Below, in pieces: positions 37,059 to 45,800 of a stretch of DNA of 64,000 nt. The DNA is from Streptomyces sp. 549 (lineage in GTDB: Bacteria > Actinomycetota > Actinomycetes > Streptomycetales > Streptomycetaceae), in NCBI RefSeq assembly GCF_030124175.1, contig NZ_JASKMT010000005.1, forward strand, positions 124,001-188,000, written 5' to 3'. Below the pieces are notes generated by a model. The model made no database searches. It was not told where the DNA came from and was given only the letters and a program-made list of their open reading frames with translations. Position 1 is the first letter of the stretch; every line of letters starts with the position of its first letter. Position numbers and translations under genes: made by a program.

Positions 37059-38075
37059 CTACGGCGGACCGGCCGGCGCAATCCGGGCAATGCGCAAGCA
37101 GGCGTCCAGCAGTGCCTGTTCGACCTCGTCCGGCGGCCTGTCCTCGGCCAGGGCCCGGAGCAGGCCGGTGGCGGCGGTCTGTGCCGTGAGCGCGCGGGCC
37201 GGCACGTCCAGCACCGCCCAGGGGTCGTCCCCCGGCGGCAGCGCGGCGCCGCCCGCGGCGCGGTAGGCCCCGGTGAAAGCCGACCAGTCGTCGGGGTCGA
37301 GCAGGCCGGCGGCGAACCAGGCGGCCGGGCGGGCCAGGTCCCAGGCGGGCACACCACGGCCCAGGTCGTCGACGTCGATCAGGCGCCACCCGTCCTGCGT
37401 CGCGGGCAGCCGGACCAGCTGGCCCAGGTGCAGGTCGCCGTGACTCAGCGTGGCGTCCGGCCCCGGGCGGGCGGCCTCCGGCGCGCCCCGGGCCCAACCG
37501 GGCAGGCCGGCCCAGACGCGCTCCACCGGCTCCCGGTACCGCGAGGCGGCAGCGCTGCGGCGCATGCGCAGCACGGCACCGGCCGCCTTGGCCGGCCCGC
37601 GCGACACCGGTACCGGGCCGGGCAGCCGGTGCACGGGCACGGCGTGCAGCCGTGCGAGCAGCCGCCCCGCGGGTACCCACGGGGCCTCTTCGGGTGCGTC
37701 GGGTGCGACGGGCACGCCGTACGGCCAGCGGCTGACCGCCCGCCCGTCCGGCAGGGCACCGAGCAGTCCCGCGCCGGCGCGGGGCGGTTGTCCCGCGCCG
37801 AACGCCGGGCCGGGGGACGGCTGCGCCGGCACGGCAGCCGCCATCGGCAGCGGCAGGGGCGCGAGCAGGACTCCGCGCAGCAGGGGGTGGGCGGCGATGC
37901 GGAGGCGCTGCGCCAGCCGCACGAGGTCCGACCGCCCGTCGTGGACCTTGACGGCGACCGGGCCACAGCGTACGACGGTGCCGTCCGGACGGTCGGCGAG
38001 CACCTCGGGCGCCCGCCCGCCCGGTACCCCGGCCAGGGCCGCCAGCGACTCCAGCGTCGCCGCGTCCGTCGACAT
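37059..38075 (-). CDS. Aminoglycoside phosphotransferase-fold kinase
   Basis: 338-residue member of the APH/choline-kinase fold. Catalytic loop SHGDLHLGQLV and metal-binding IDVDDLGRGVPAWDLARP are intact; the N-lobe Lys is in VAVKVHDGRSDLVRL. The substrate is unknown; such enzymes in streptomycetes phosphorylate sugars, choline-like alcohols or maltose as well as drugs, so the name does not imply resistance. ATG start 38075, 51 bases upstream of the zinc-ribbon gene on the same strand. Confidence 0.87.
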   Translation of the reverse strand: MSTDAATLESLAALAGVPGGRAPEVLADRPDGTVVRCGPVAVKVHDGRSDLVRLAQRLRIAAHPLLRGVLLAPLPLPMAAAVPAQPSPGPAFGAGQPPRAGAGLLGALPDGRAVSRWPYGVPVAPDAPEEAPWVPAGRLLARLHAVPVHRLPGPVPVSRGPAKAAGAVLRMRRSAAASRYREPVERVWAGLPGWARGAPEAARPGPDATLSHGDLHLGQLVRLPATQDGWRLIDVDDLGRGVPAWDLARPAAWFAAGLLDPDDWSAFTGAYRAAGGAALPPGDDPWAVLDVPARALTAQTAATGLLRALAEDRPPDEVEQALLDACLRIARIAPAGPP

Positions 38076-38190
38076 CGCGCCCCTCCCCCGTGGTCCAACG
38101 CCGTGCCGCCGCCCGTGGCTCGGGGCCGGCGCACCAACCGGCCGCGCGGAACGGGCCGTCGGGGAGCGTACCGCCCGCAGACGCGCGGAA

Positions 38191-38217
38191 CCCGGGCGGT
38201 CCGCTGGACCGCCCGGG
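38191..38217 (-). terminator. Hairpin between the small membrane gene and the APH-fold gene
   Basis: CCCGGGCGGTCC (38191-38202), loop GCT, GGACCGCCCGGG (38206-38217): perfect 12-bp stem located 89 bases after the stop of the minus-strand gene at 38307-38537. Confidence 0.75.
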
Positions 38218-38306
38218 CTCTCGCACCGTCCCGTACCCCCGTCCCCACGGGGTTCATGGCTGAATGTTCCCGGTTCGGGCCGCTCTCCCGTTCCGGAAGC
38301 GCCTGT

Positions 38307-38537
38307 TCAGCGCCCCAGCATTCCCGCCACGGACGACGCCTGGGTGAGCACGGCCTCCACGCCGCCGAAGACCACGCCGAGGAGGACTGCCAACGGGAGC
38401 ACCATCATGACCGCCACCAGCGGATGCCGCCGGCCGGCGGGGCGCAGGCCCACCGGCACCGAGGCGGAGAGGCCCGCCAGCAAGCCGGTCAGCCTTCCCT
38501 GTGCCCGGACCGCTGGGCGATCTGCCGTGTGCGCCAT
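38307..38537 (-). CDS. Small membrane protein, unknown function
   Basis: 76 residues with one clear transmembrane helix at about 40-62 (PLVAVMMVLPLAVLLGVVFG), preceded by an amphipathic segment (LTGLLAGLSASVPVGL). ATG 38537 has AGGAG eight bases upstream, which supports it as a real gene. No recognised domain. Confidence 0.7.
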   Translation of the reverse strand: MAHTADRPAVRAQGRLTGLLAGLSASVPVGLRPAGRRHPLVAVMMVLPLAVLLGVVFGGVEAVLTQASSVAGMLGR

Positions 38538-38791
38538 GGTGATGCTCCTGTCGTGTTCTGGGGCGGCGGGCGTCGAACCTCGGGGGACGAGTGCTGCGCC
38601 CGCCGCTTGACCTCAACGTTAGGCCTGCCCGGGGCCTGTGGCGTCATGCCCGCGTACCGGCTGCGGGGCATCCCGCAGGAGGACAAGGAGGGCCCGCAGG
38701 TACTCCCCAGGGTGGACAAGGGGCCCGCCGGTACCGGGGTCCTCCCGGAGGGGTCGGGGCGGGGCCGCCGGGCCCACGCCCCCGGCCCCGC

Positions 38792-39034
38792 TCATCCCGC
38801 CTCCGCCACGGGGCCGTCCGGGCGCGGCAGCGGGTGCTCGACCAGCGCGAGCACCCGGTTCGCCATGAAGCGCGCCGTACGGACGGCGGTGCCGCTGCGG
38901 GTGACTTCGCTCACTTCGACCACACCCCTGCGGACCTGCGTCTCCACCCGACGGCCCGCCTTCGTCGCCCTCACCTCGTATGTCCTGGTGGTGTCCCCGG
39001 CGTCCACCACTATCTCCACCCAGTCACCTTTCAC
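38792..39034 (-). CDS. Small conserved protein, unknown function
   Basis: 80 residues, no membrane segment. Charged beta-like pattern: VKGDWVEIVVDAGDTTRTYE, RVETQVRRGVVEVSEVT, then a helix FMANRVLALVEHPLP. The GTG start at 39034 is placed by GGGGAG seven bases upstream; the open frame extends much further upstream but without another good site. Divergent from the Ser/Thr kinase gene (237-base gap). I do not recognise a family. Confidence 0.75.
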   Translation of the reverse strand: MKGDWVEIVVDAGDTTRTYEVRATKAGRRVETQVRRGVVEVSEVTRSGTAVRTARFMANRVLALVEHPLPRPDGPVAEAG

Positions 39035-39271
39035 AGCGTCACTCCCCGTTGCCTGAGGGTCTGTTGGGAAAGAAGGTGCGGCTCTGCGCCGGTACGGACG
39101 GCAGAAACCGCGTCCATTCACAGGATCCCACCCGGCACTGACATTCCGTCGGGTGCGGCACGCGCGGCCTCTCGGCGCGCGGCGACGGCAGTCCGTAAGC
39201 TGTGCTCGTCGGACGGCCGGTCGGTTCCGGTCAGCGAAGTGGGGCCTCCCCACCGGAGGTAGGGGAAGGAC

Positions 39272-40492
39272 ATGGCGATGATGCGGCTCCGGCGCGAGGA
39301 CCCGCGCGTCGTCGGTTCGTTCAAGCTGCACCGCCGGTTGGGCGCGGGCGGCATGGGGGTCGTCTACCTCGGCTCGGACCGGCGCGGCCAGCGGGTGGCG
39401 CTGAAGGTGATCCGGCCCGACCTCGCGGAGGACCAGGAGTTCCGCTCCCGGTTCGCCCGCGAGGTGTCGGCGGCCCGGCGCATCCGGGGCGGCTGCACGG
39501 CCCGGCTGGTGGCTGCCGACCTCGACGCGGACCGCCCGTGGTTCGCCACCCAGTACGTGCCGGGCCCGTCCCTGCACGACAAGGTGAGCGAGGGCGGGCC
39601 GCTGCCGCCCGCCCAGGTGGCGGCGGTCGGAGCGGCGCTGGCCGAGGGGCTGCTGGCCGTGCACGAGGCGGGTGTCGTCCACCGCGACCTCAAGCCGTCG
39701 AACATCCTGCTCTCCCCCAAGGGCCCCCGCATCATCGACTTCGGCATCGCCTGGGCCACCGGCGCGAGCACCCTGACGCACGTGGGCACGGCGGTCGGCT
39801 CCCCCGGCTTCCTCGCTCCGGAGCAGGTCAGGGGCGCGGCGGTGACGCCGGCCACCGACGTGTTCTCCCTCGGCGCCACGCTCGCCTACGCGGCCACCGC
39901 CGATTCCCCGTTCGGACACGGCAGTTCCGAGGTCATGCTGTACCGCGTGGTGCACGAGGAGGCGTCGCTGCACGCCGTACCGGCCCCGCTGGCCCCCATC
40001 GTGCAGGCCTGCCTGGCGAAGAACCCGGAGGAGCGCCCGAGCACGCTGCAACTGTCCTTGCGGCTGAAGGAGATCGCCGCCCGGGAGGCGCGCGGGCTGC
40101 CCGAGGGCGGCGCCGCCGCGTCACGGCCGGACGGCTCCCGGCGGGCGGCGTCGGCCTCGGAGCGCACCGAGCGCGGGCAGGCCCCGGCGTCAGGTCCGTC
40201 GCCCTCGTCGCCGCGGGCGTCGACGCCCCGCCCGGCCCCCGCGTCAGGTCGGCGTCCGGCGCGGCCGCCGGTCAGGTCCGGGTCCCGGCCGTCCCGCACC
40301 GGGACGGGACGCGGCGCCCGGCGTCCGGCGTCCGGCGCGGACCGCCGGCTGCTGCGGCAGCGGCTGGTGGTCTTCGTGACGGTGACGCTGCTGGTCGCCC
40401 TCGGCATCGCGGCGGCCCAGGGGTGCGGCGGCCCGGACCGGGCCCTGCCCGCGCCGGGCCCGCCCGCCAGATCCGCCGCACCGGCCGGCTGA
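39272..40492 (+). CDS. Membrane-anchored Hanks-type Ser/Thr protein kinase
   Basis: 406 residues. The kinase domain spans about 17-275: Gly loop GAGGMG (24-29), K45 in VALKVI, HRDLKPSN (137-144), DFG (156-158) and SPGFLAPEQV. A Pro/Ser/Arg-rich linker of about 90 residues leads to one transmembrane helix near 366-385 (LVVFVTVTLLVALGIAA) and an external tail of only about 20 residues, so no sensor domain. GGAAGG precedes the ATG; ATG 39278 is an alternative. Convergent with the SpoU methyltransferase. Confidence 0.93.
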   Translation: MAMMRLRREDPRVVGSFKLHRRLGAGGMGVVYLGSDRRGQRVALKVIRPDLAEDQEFRSRFAREVSAARRIRGGCTARLVAADLDADRPWFATQYVPGPSLHDKVSEGGPLPPAQVAAVGAALAEGLLAVHEAGVVHRDLKPSNILLSPKGPRIIDFGIAWATGASTLTHVGTAVGSPGFLAPEQVRGAAVTPATDVFSLGATLAYAATADSPFGHGSSEVMLYRVVHEEASLHAVPAPLAPIVQACLAKNPEERPSTLQLSLRLKEIAAREARGLPEGGAAASRPDGSRRAASASERTERGQAPASGPSPSSPRASTPRPAPASGRRPARPPVRSGSRPSRTGTGRGARRPASGADRRLLRQRLVVFVTVTLLVALGIAAAQGCGGPDRALPAPGPPARSAAPAG

Positions 40493-40544
40493 ACCGCCCG
40501 CTCACGACCGCCACCGGGACGGCGCCCGGGCGGCATGCATCGCC

Positions 40545-40576
40545 GCGGCCGGTCGCGCCGACCCGCGTCCGGCCGC
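40545..40576. terminator. Hairpin between convergent kinase and methyltransferase genes
   Basis: GCGGCCGG (40545-40552) with CCGGCCGC (40569-40576), 16-base loop; only 8 bp, so moderate. Confidence 0.4.
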
Positions 40577-40577
40577 C

Positions 40578-41447
40578 TCAGTTACGCGTCGCGTAGAAGG
40601 CGAGTGCGGAGGTGGCGGCCACGTTGAGCGAGTCCACTCCGGCGTCCATCGGGATGCGCACCCGTACGTCGGCGGTGGCCAGGGCCTGCGGGGTGAGGCC
40701 GTCGCCCTCGGTGCCGAACATCAGGGCCAGCCGGGGAGGACGCCGGGCGGCCAGCTCGTCCAGGGTGATCGACTGCTCGCCGAGGCAGAACGCGGCGGTG
40801 GTGAAACCCGCCTCGCGCAGGATGCCGACGTCCCCCGGCCAGGACCGCAGCCGGGTCCAGGGCAGTTGCAGGACCGCGCCCATGGAGACCTTGACGGCCC
40901 GGCGGTAGAGCGGGTCGGCGCAGCGGGGGGTGAGCAGCACCGCGTCGACGCCCAGGGCCGCCGCGTTGCGGAACGCCGCGCCGAGGTTGGCGTGGTCGAC
41001 CAGGTCCTCGAACACGGCGATCCGCCGGGCGGGCAGCCCGTCCGGGTCGCACGCCCCCGCGAGCGCGGCGGTCCGCGAGGGGTCGGCGCGGCGGGCGGTC
41101 GCCAGCAGGTCGGCGACCTCCGGCAGCGGGGCCCGCTGCATGGACGCCAGCGCGCCCCGGTGCACGTGGTAGCCGGTGACCTGCTCGGCGAGGTCCGCGG
41201 CGACCAGGTGGACGGGCGCGTCCACCGAGGCGATGACGTCGTCCATCACGTCCGCCCACTTGGCCGTGAGCATCATCGACCGCATCCGGTAACCGGCTTG
41301 CAGGGCACGGCGGATGACCTTCTCGCCCTCGGCGATGAACAGTCCCTCGGCGGGTTCCCGGCGGCGCCGCAGCTGTACGTCGGTCAGCCCGGTGTAGTCG
41401 GCCAGCCGGGGGTCGGCGGGGTCCTCGACGGTGCGGGGTTCAGCCAC
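40578..41447 (-). CDS. SpoU/TrmH family RNA 2'-O-ribose methyltransferase
   Basis: 289-residue SPOUT methyltransferase. Knot motifs: DLVDHANLGAAFRNAAAL (motif 1), LALMFGTEGDGL (motif 2) and DSLNVAATSALAFYA (motif 3). The N-terminal substrate-binding domain includes EGLFIAEGEKVIRRAL. Target could be rRNA or tRNA; homologous enzymes in producers can give thiopeptide-type self-resistance, but the context gives no sign of that. ATG start 41447, 66 bases downstream of cobA on the same strand. Confidence 0.92.
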   Translation of the reverse strand: MAEPRTVEDPADPRLADYTGLTDVQLRRRREPAEGLFIAEGEKVIRRALQAGYRMRSMMLTAKWADVMDDVIASVDAPVHLVAADLAEQVTGYHVHRGALASMQRAPLPEVADLLATARRADPSRTAALAGACDPDGLPARRIAVFEDLVDHANLGAAFRNAAALGVDAVLLTPRCADPLYRRAVKVSMGAVLQLPWTRLRSWPGDVGILREAGFTTAAFCLGEQSITLDELAARRPPRLALMFGTEGDGLTPQALATADVRVRIPMDAGVDSLNVAATSALAFYATRN

Positions 41448-41512
41448 AGCGTGCCACTGCCTTGTTGTCGTCGGTCGGTCCGGAGCGGGGGCGCCGCCCC
41501 GCCACCAGGGGG

Positions 41513-42736
41513 TCAGGAGTGCCGGGCGGGCGGCCCGACGTGGACGACGTCGCCGACGACGATGACCGCGGGCGGGCGCACGCCCTCCGCCGCGACGGTC
41601 TCGGCGACGGTCTCCAGGGTGGCGTCGACGCGCCGCTGCGCGCTGGTGGTGCCCTCCTGGATGACGGCGACCGGGGTCCGCGGGTCCCTGCCGTGTTCGA
41701 TCAGCGTGGCCGCGATCGCCCCGGCGCGCTCGACGGCCATCAGCATCACCAGGGTGCCGCGCAGCCTGGCCAGGGCGGGCCAGTCGACGAGCGACGCCGG
41801 GTCGTCGGGTGCGGCATGGCCGCTGACCACGGTGAACTCGTGGGCTACGCCGCGGTGGGTGACGGGGATACCGGCGGCGCCGGGCACGCTGATGGAGCTG
41901 GAGATGCCGGGCACGACGGTCACCGGGATGCCGGCCTCGGTGAGCGCCTCGACCTCCTCCATACCGCGGCCGAAGACGTACGGGTCGCCGCCCTTGAGGC
42001 GCACGACGAGCTTGCCGGCCTTGGCGTGCTCCATCAGCGCGTCGTTGATGGCCTCCTGCGCCATGGCCCGCCCGTACGGGATCTTCGCCGCGTCGATCAC
42101 CTCGACGTGCGGCGGCAGTTCGTCGAGCAGGTCGCGCGGGCCGAGGCGGTCGGCGATGACCACGTCGGCCTCGGCGAGCAGGCGGCGTCCGCGCACGGTG
42201 ATCAGGTCCGGGTCACCGGGGCCGCCGCCGACCAGCGCGACGCCCGCGGTGCGGGACCGGTGCTGGCGGGCGGGCAGGCTGCCGTCGCGCAGACCCTCGA
42301 TCACCGCGTCCCGCACGGCCGCCGAGCGGCGCGGGTCGCTTCCGGTCATGACCGCGACGGTCACGCCCTCGCTGCGGCCGGTGGCCGGGGTCCAGGCGGT
42401 GGCGGCCTCCGCGTCGTCGCTGCGCACGCACCACACCCGGCGGGCCTCGCCCTCGGCGGAGGCCGCGGTGTTGGCGTCGGGGTCACTGGTGGCGATCAGC
42501 GCGTACCAGGCCTCGGCGAGGTCGCCGTCGCGGTAGCCACGGCGCTCCCAGCGGATCTCGCCAGTGGAGGCCATGACCTCCACCGACGGGGTGGCCTCCG
42601 GTGAGATCAGCAGCACGTCCGCGCCCGCCGCCACCAGGGCGGGCAGCCGGCGCTGGGCGACGCTGCCGCCACCGAGCACCACGACACGACGGCCCTCCAG
42701 GCGCAGTCCTACGGGGTATGCGGGCATGTCCGGCAT
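41513..42736 (-). CDS. cobA: Uroporphyrinogen-III C-methyltransferase with siroheme-synthase N-terminal domain
   Basis: 407 residues. Residues 1-155 form a CysG-type dehydrogenase/ferrochelatase domain (VVVLGGGSVAQRRLPALVAA), and residues about 163-405 are the methyltransferase (ALVGGGPGDPDLITVRG, VVRLKGGDPYVFGRG, PVTHRGVAHEFTVVSGH, VAVIQEGTT). It makes precorrin-2 for cobalamin and siroheme. The first ATG (42736) or one three codons in may be used. Its neighbour is the BluB-CobT fusion, 80 bases upstream on the same strand. Confidence 0.95.
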   Translation of the reverse strand: MPDMPAYPVGLRLEGRRVVVLGGGSVAQRRLPALVAAGADVLLISPEATPSVEVMASTGEIRWERRGYRDGDLAEAWYALIATSDPDANTAASAEGEARRVWCVRSDDAEAATAWTPATGRSEGVTVAVMTGSDPRRSAAVRDAVIEGLRDGSLPARQHRSRTAGVALVGGGPGDPDLITVRGRRLLAEADVVIADRLGPRDLLDELPPHVEVIDAAKIPYGRAMAQEAINDALMEHAKAGKLVVRLKGGDPYVFGRGMEEVEALTEAGIPVTVVPGISSSISVPGAAGIPVTHRGVAHEFTVVSGHAAPDDPASLVDWPALARLRGTLVMLMAVERAGAIAATLIEHGRDPRTPVAVIQEGTTSAQRRVDATLETVAETVAAEGVRPPAVIVVGDVVHVGPPARHS

Positions 42737-42816
42737 GGTGCAGCGGCTCCTCGGGCGGTGTTGCTGGGCCGCTGCGGCGGTGGAGCGGCGAATACGAGCA
42801 CTGTAAGGGGCGTGGA

Positions 42817-45800
42817 TCAGTTCTTCTCTGTGACGCCCGCCGCATCGAAGGTGGCCACCTCGTGCATGGCACGGGCCGCGCTCTGCACCACGGGCAGCGC
42901 GAGCAGGGCGCCCGTGCCCTCACCGAGCCGCAGGTCGAGGTCGACCAGGGGCCGCAGGCCCAGCTTCGTCAGGGCCGCCATGTGGCCGGGTTCGGCGCTG
43001 CGGTGGCCCGCGATGCAGGCGGCCAGCGCCTCCGGCGCGATGGCCCGCGCCACCAGGGCGGCGGCACCGGCGCTGACCCCGTCGAGGATGACAGGAGTGC
43101 GCAGGGACGCACCGCCCAGGATCAGCCCGACGAGAGCCGCGTGCTCCAGCCCGCCCACGGCGGCGAGCACGCCGAGCGGATCGGCCGGGTCCGGGCGGTG
43201 CAGCTCCAGCGCCCGGCGCACCACCTCGATCTTCCGGGCGTGCATCTCGTCGTTGACGCCGGTGCCGCGGCCGGTGACCTCGGCTGCGTCCACGCCGGTG
43301 AAGACGGAGATCAGCGCGGCTGAGACGGTCGTGTTGGCGATCCCCATCTCTCCGGTGAGGAGCACCTTGTTGCCGGCGGTGACCAGGTCGCGGGCGGTCT
43401 CGATGCCGACCTCGACGGCACGCAGGGCCTCCTCGCGGGTCAGTGCGGGACCGGCGGTGAAGTCGGCGGTGCCCGCCCGCACCTTGCGCGGCAGCAGACC
43501 CGGGGTGCTGGGCAGGTCGCCGGCGACACCGACGTCCACCACGCACACCTCCGCGCCCACCTGGTTGGCGAAGGCGTTGCAGACGGCCCCGCCGCCGAGG
43601 AAGTTGGCCACCATCTGCGCGGTGACCTCCTGCGGCCAGGCGGTGACGCCCTGGGCGTGCACGCCGTGGTCCCCGGCGAAGATCGCCACCGCGGCGGGCT
43701 CGGGGATCGGCGGCGGGCACTTGCGGGACAGGCCGCACAGCTGCGCGGAGATGATCTCCAGCATGCCCAGCGCGCCGGACGGCTTGGTCATGCGCTTCTG
43801 CCGCTCCCACGCCTCGCCGAGCGCCTTGGCGTCGAGCGGGCGGATGCCCTCCAGCGTCTCCGACAGCAGGTCGTGGGGTTCGGAGCCGGGCAGCACGCGG
43901 CGGCCGTAGGACTCCTCGTGCACGACCCAGGACAGCGGGCGGCGCTTGGACCAGCCCGACTGGACCAGTTCGGGCTCGTCGGGGAAGGCGTCGACATAAC
44001 CGACGCAGAGGTAGGCGACCACTTCGAGGTGGTCGGGCAGGTCGAGTTCGCGGACCATCTCCCGCTCGTCGAAGAAGCTGACCCATCCCACGCCGAGGCC
44101 TTCGGCGCGGGCGGCGAGCCACAGGTTCTCCACGGCGAGCGCGGACGAGTAGGGCGCCATCTGCGGCTGGGTGTGGCGGCCGAGTGTGTGCCGGCCGCCA
44201 CGGGTGGGGTCGGCGGTGACGACGATGTTGACCGGGGTGTCGAGAATGGCCTCGATCTTGAGTTCTCTGAACTGCTTCGCCCGGGCCTTCGGCAGCGACT
44301 TCGCGTACGCCTCCCGCTGGCGGGTGGCCAGCTCGTGCATCGCGCGCCGGGTGTCCTCGGACCGGATGATGACGAAGTCCCACGGCTGGGAGTGGCCGAC
44401 GCTCGGAGCGGTGTGGGCCGCCTCGAGTACGCGCAGCAGCACCTCGTGCGGGATCGGGTCCGGCCGGAAGCCGTTGCGGATGTCGCGCCGCTCACGCATC
44501 ACCCGGTGCAGGGCCTCGCGGTCGGCCTCGGAGTAGCCGGGGGCCGGCGGGCCCGTGGGAACGGGCCGGGGGGCGGACGGCGCCTCGTCGGGACCGGCCG
44601 CCTGGTCGGGGCCGGCCTGACCGTCCCCGTGCCCGGCTGCCGGGCGGGGGTCGTCCCCGGCGCGCGGGGCCGGCACGCTCTGCCCGCCGGGGGCGGGCCG
44701 GCTGTCCGGCGCGGCGTGCGGTGCGGGGACCGCGCCGCCCTCCGCGAGAGCGACGGCACCCGCCTGCTGGGCCTGCTCGGGGTGGTCGGGGGCGGCCGAC
44801 GGCACACCCGCGGCCGGCGCGGGCGCCGGCTCCGGGTGCGTCTGGTCGGGGGCGGCGTGCGCGGCGACGGGCTCGCCGACCGGGTACAGGCCGGTGGGCT
44901 CCGCGCGCGGCATCGGTACCGCTTCAGCGGCGGGCGCCGGTGTCCGGCCGGCGTCCGGCCAACCGGTCGGATCGGCGGCGGGCACCTGCTCGGCGGAGGC
45001 CGGGGCGTCGGCGGGAGCGTGCCACACCTGCGGGGCGGGCTCGTCCAGGAACGCGGACGTGGACGTGCCGCCGGGGCGCGGCGCCTGCGGGGCGGGCTGC
45101 TCGGCGACGGGAACCGCCGGGGGCTGCTCGGCCTGCACGGGGGCGACCTGCTCGGGCGCGGCGGGAACGGGTTCGGCTTGAGCGGGCTCGGCTTGAGCGG
45201 GTTCGGGCGGCACGGACCCCTCCGGAGACGTCGGAACCTCGGTGCTCGGATCACCCTCGGCCAGCGGGGCAGCGGTGGGAGGCGTGTCCACCGGCGCGGT
45301 TCCCACGGCGGCGGCCACCTCAGCCGTATCAACCACCTCAGCCATCTCGGCCGCCTCCTGCTCGGGGTGGTCGGGGTGGTCGGGCTGTGCCTGGGCGTCG
45401 TCGGCCGGGAGGGCGTCCGCCTGGGCGGGGTGCGGCGCGTCCACAAGATCCGGACCGACGGTCTCGGGGGCGGGTGCCTCCGGGACAACGGCCTCGGGGG
45501 CGACGGGCTCCGCCGGTGCCTGGGGTTCCGGGGCGTCCGACGGGAGCGCGTCGACGGAGCGGGCCGGGTCTGCAGCGGGCTGTTCGGCCGCGTCCGGGTC
45601 AGCCGTTTCGGCGCTGCCGGACACGTCGGCCGCAGCGTCGGCGGGAGGCGGCACGGCGACCGGCGGCTGCGTCTGCTCGGCGGGCTCGGCCGGCTCCGTC
45701 ACACCGGACGGCTCGGTCACCACGGCCGACTCGGTCACCACGGCCGACTCGGCATCCTGCGGGGTCTGGAGGTAGGCGTCGGCGGGTTCCGTCGCCGACA

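Noticed and set aside
37059..38075. Aminoglycoside resistance gene
   Set aside because: The kinase fold and catalytic residues are present, but the family is broad and nothing specific to aminoglycoside binding can be seen, so a resistance role was not called.
40578..41447. Thiopeptide-type rRNA methyltransferase resistance gene
   Set aside because: SpoU-family motifs are shared with housekeeping tRNA and rRNA methyltransferases, and there is no biosynthetic cluster nearby.
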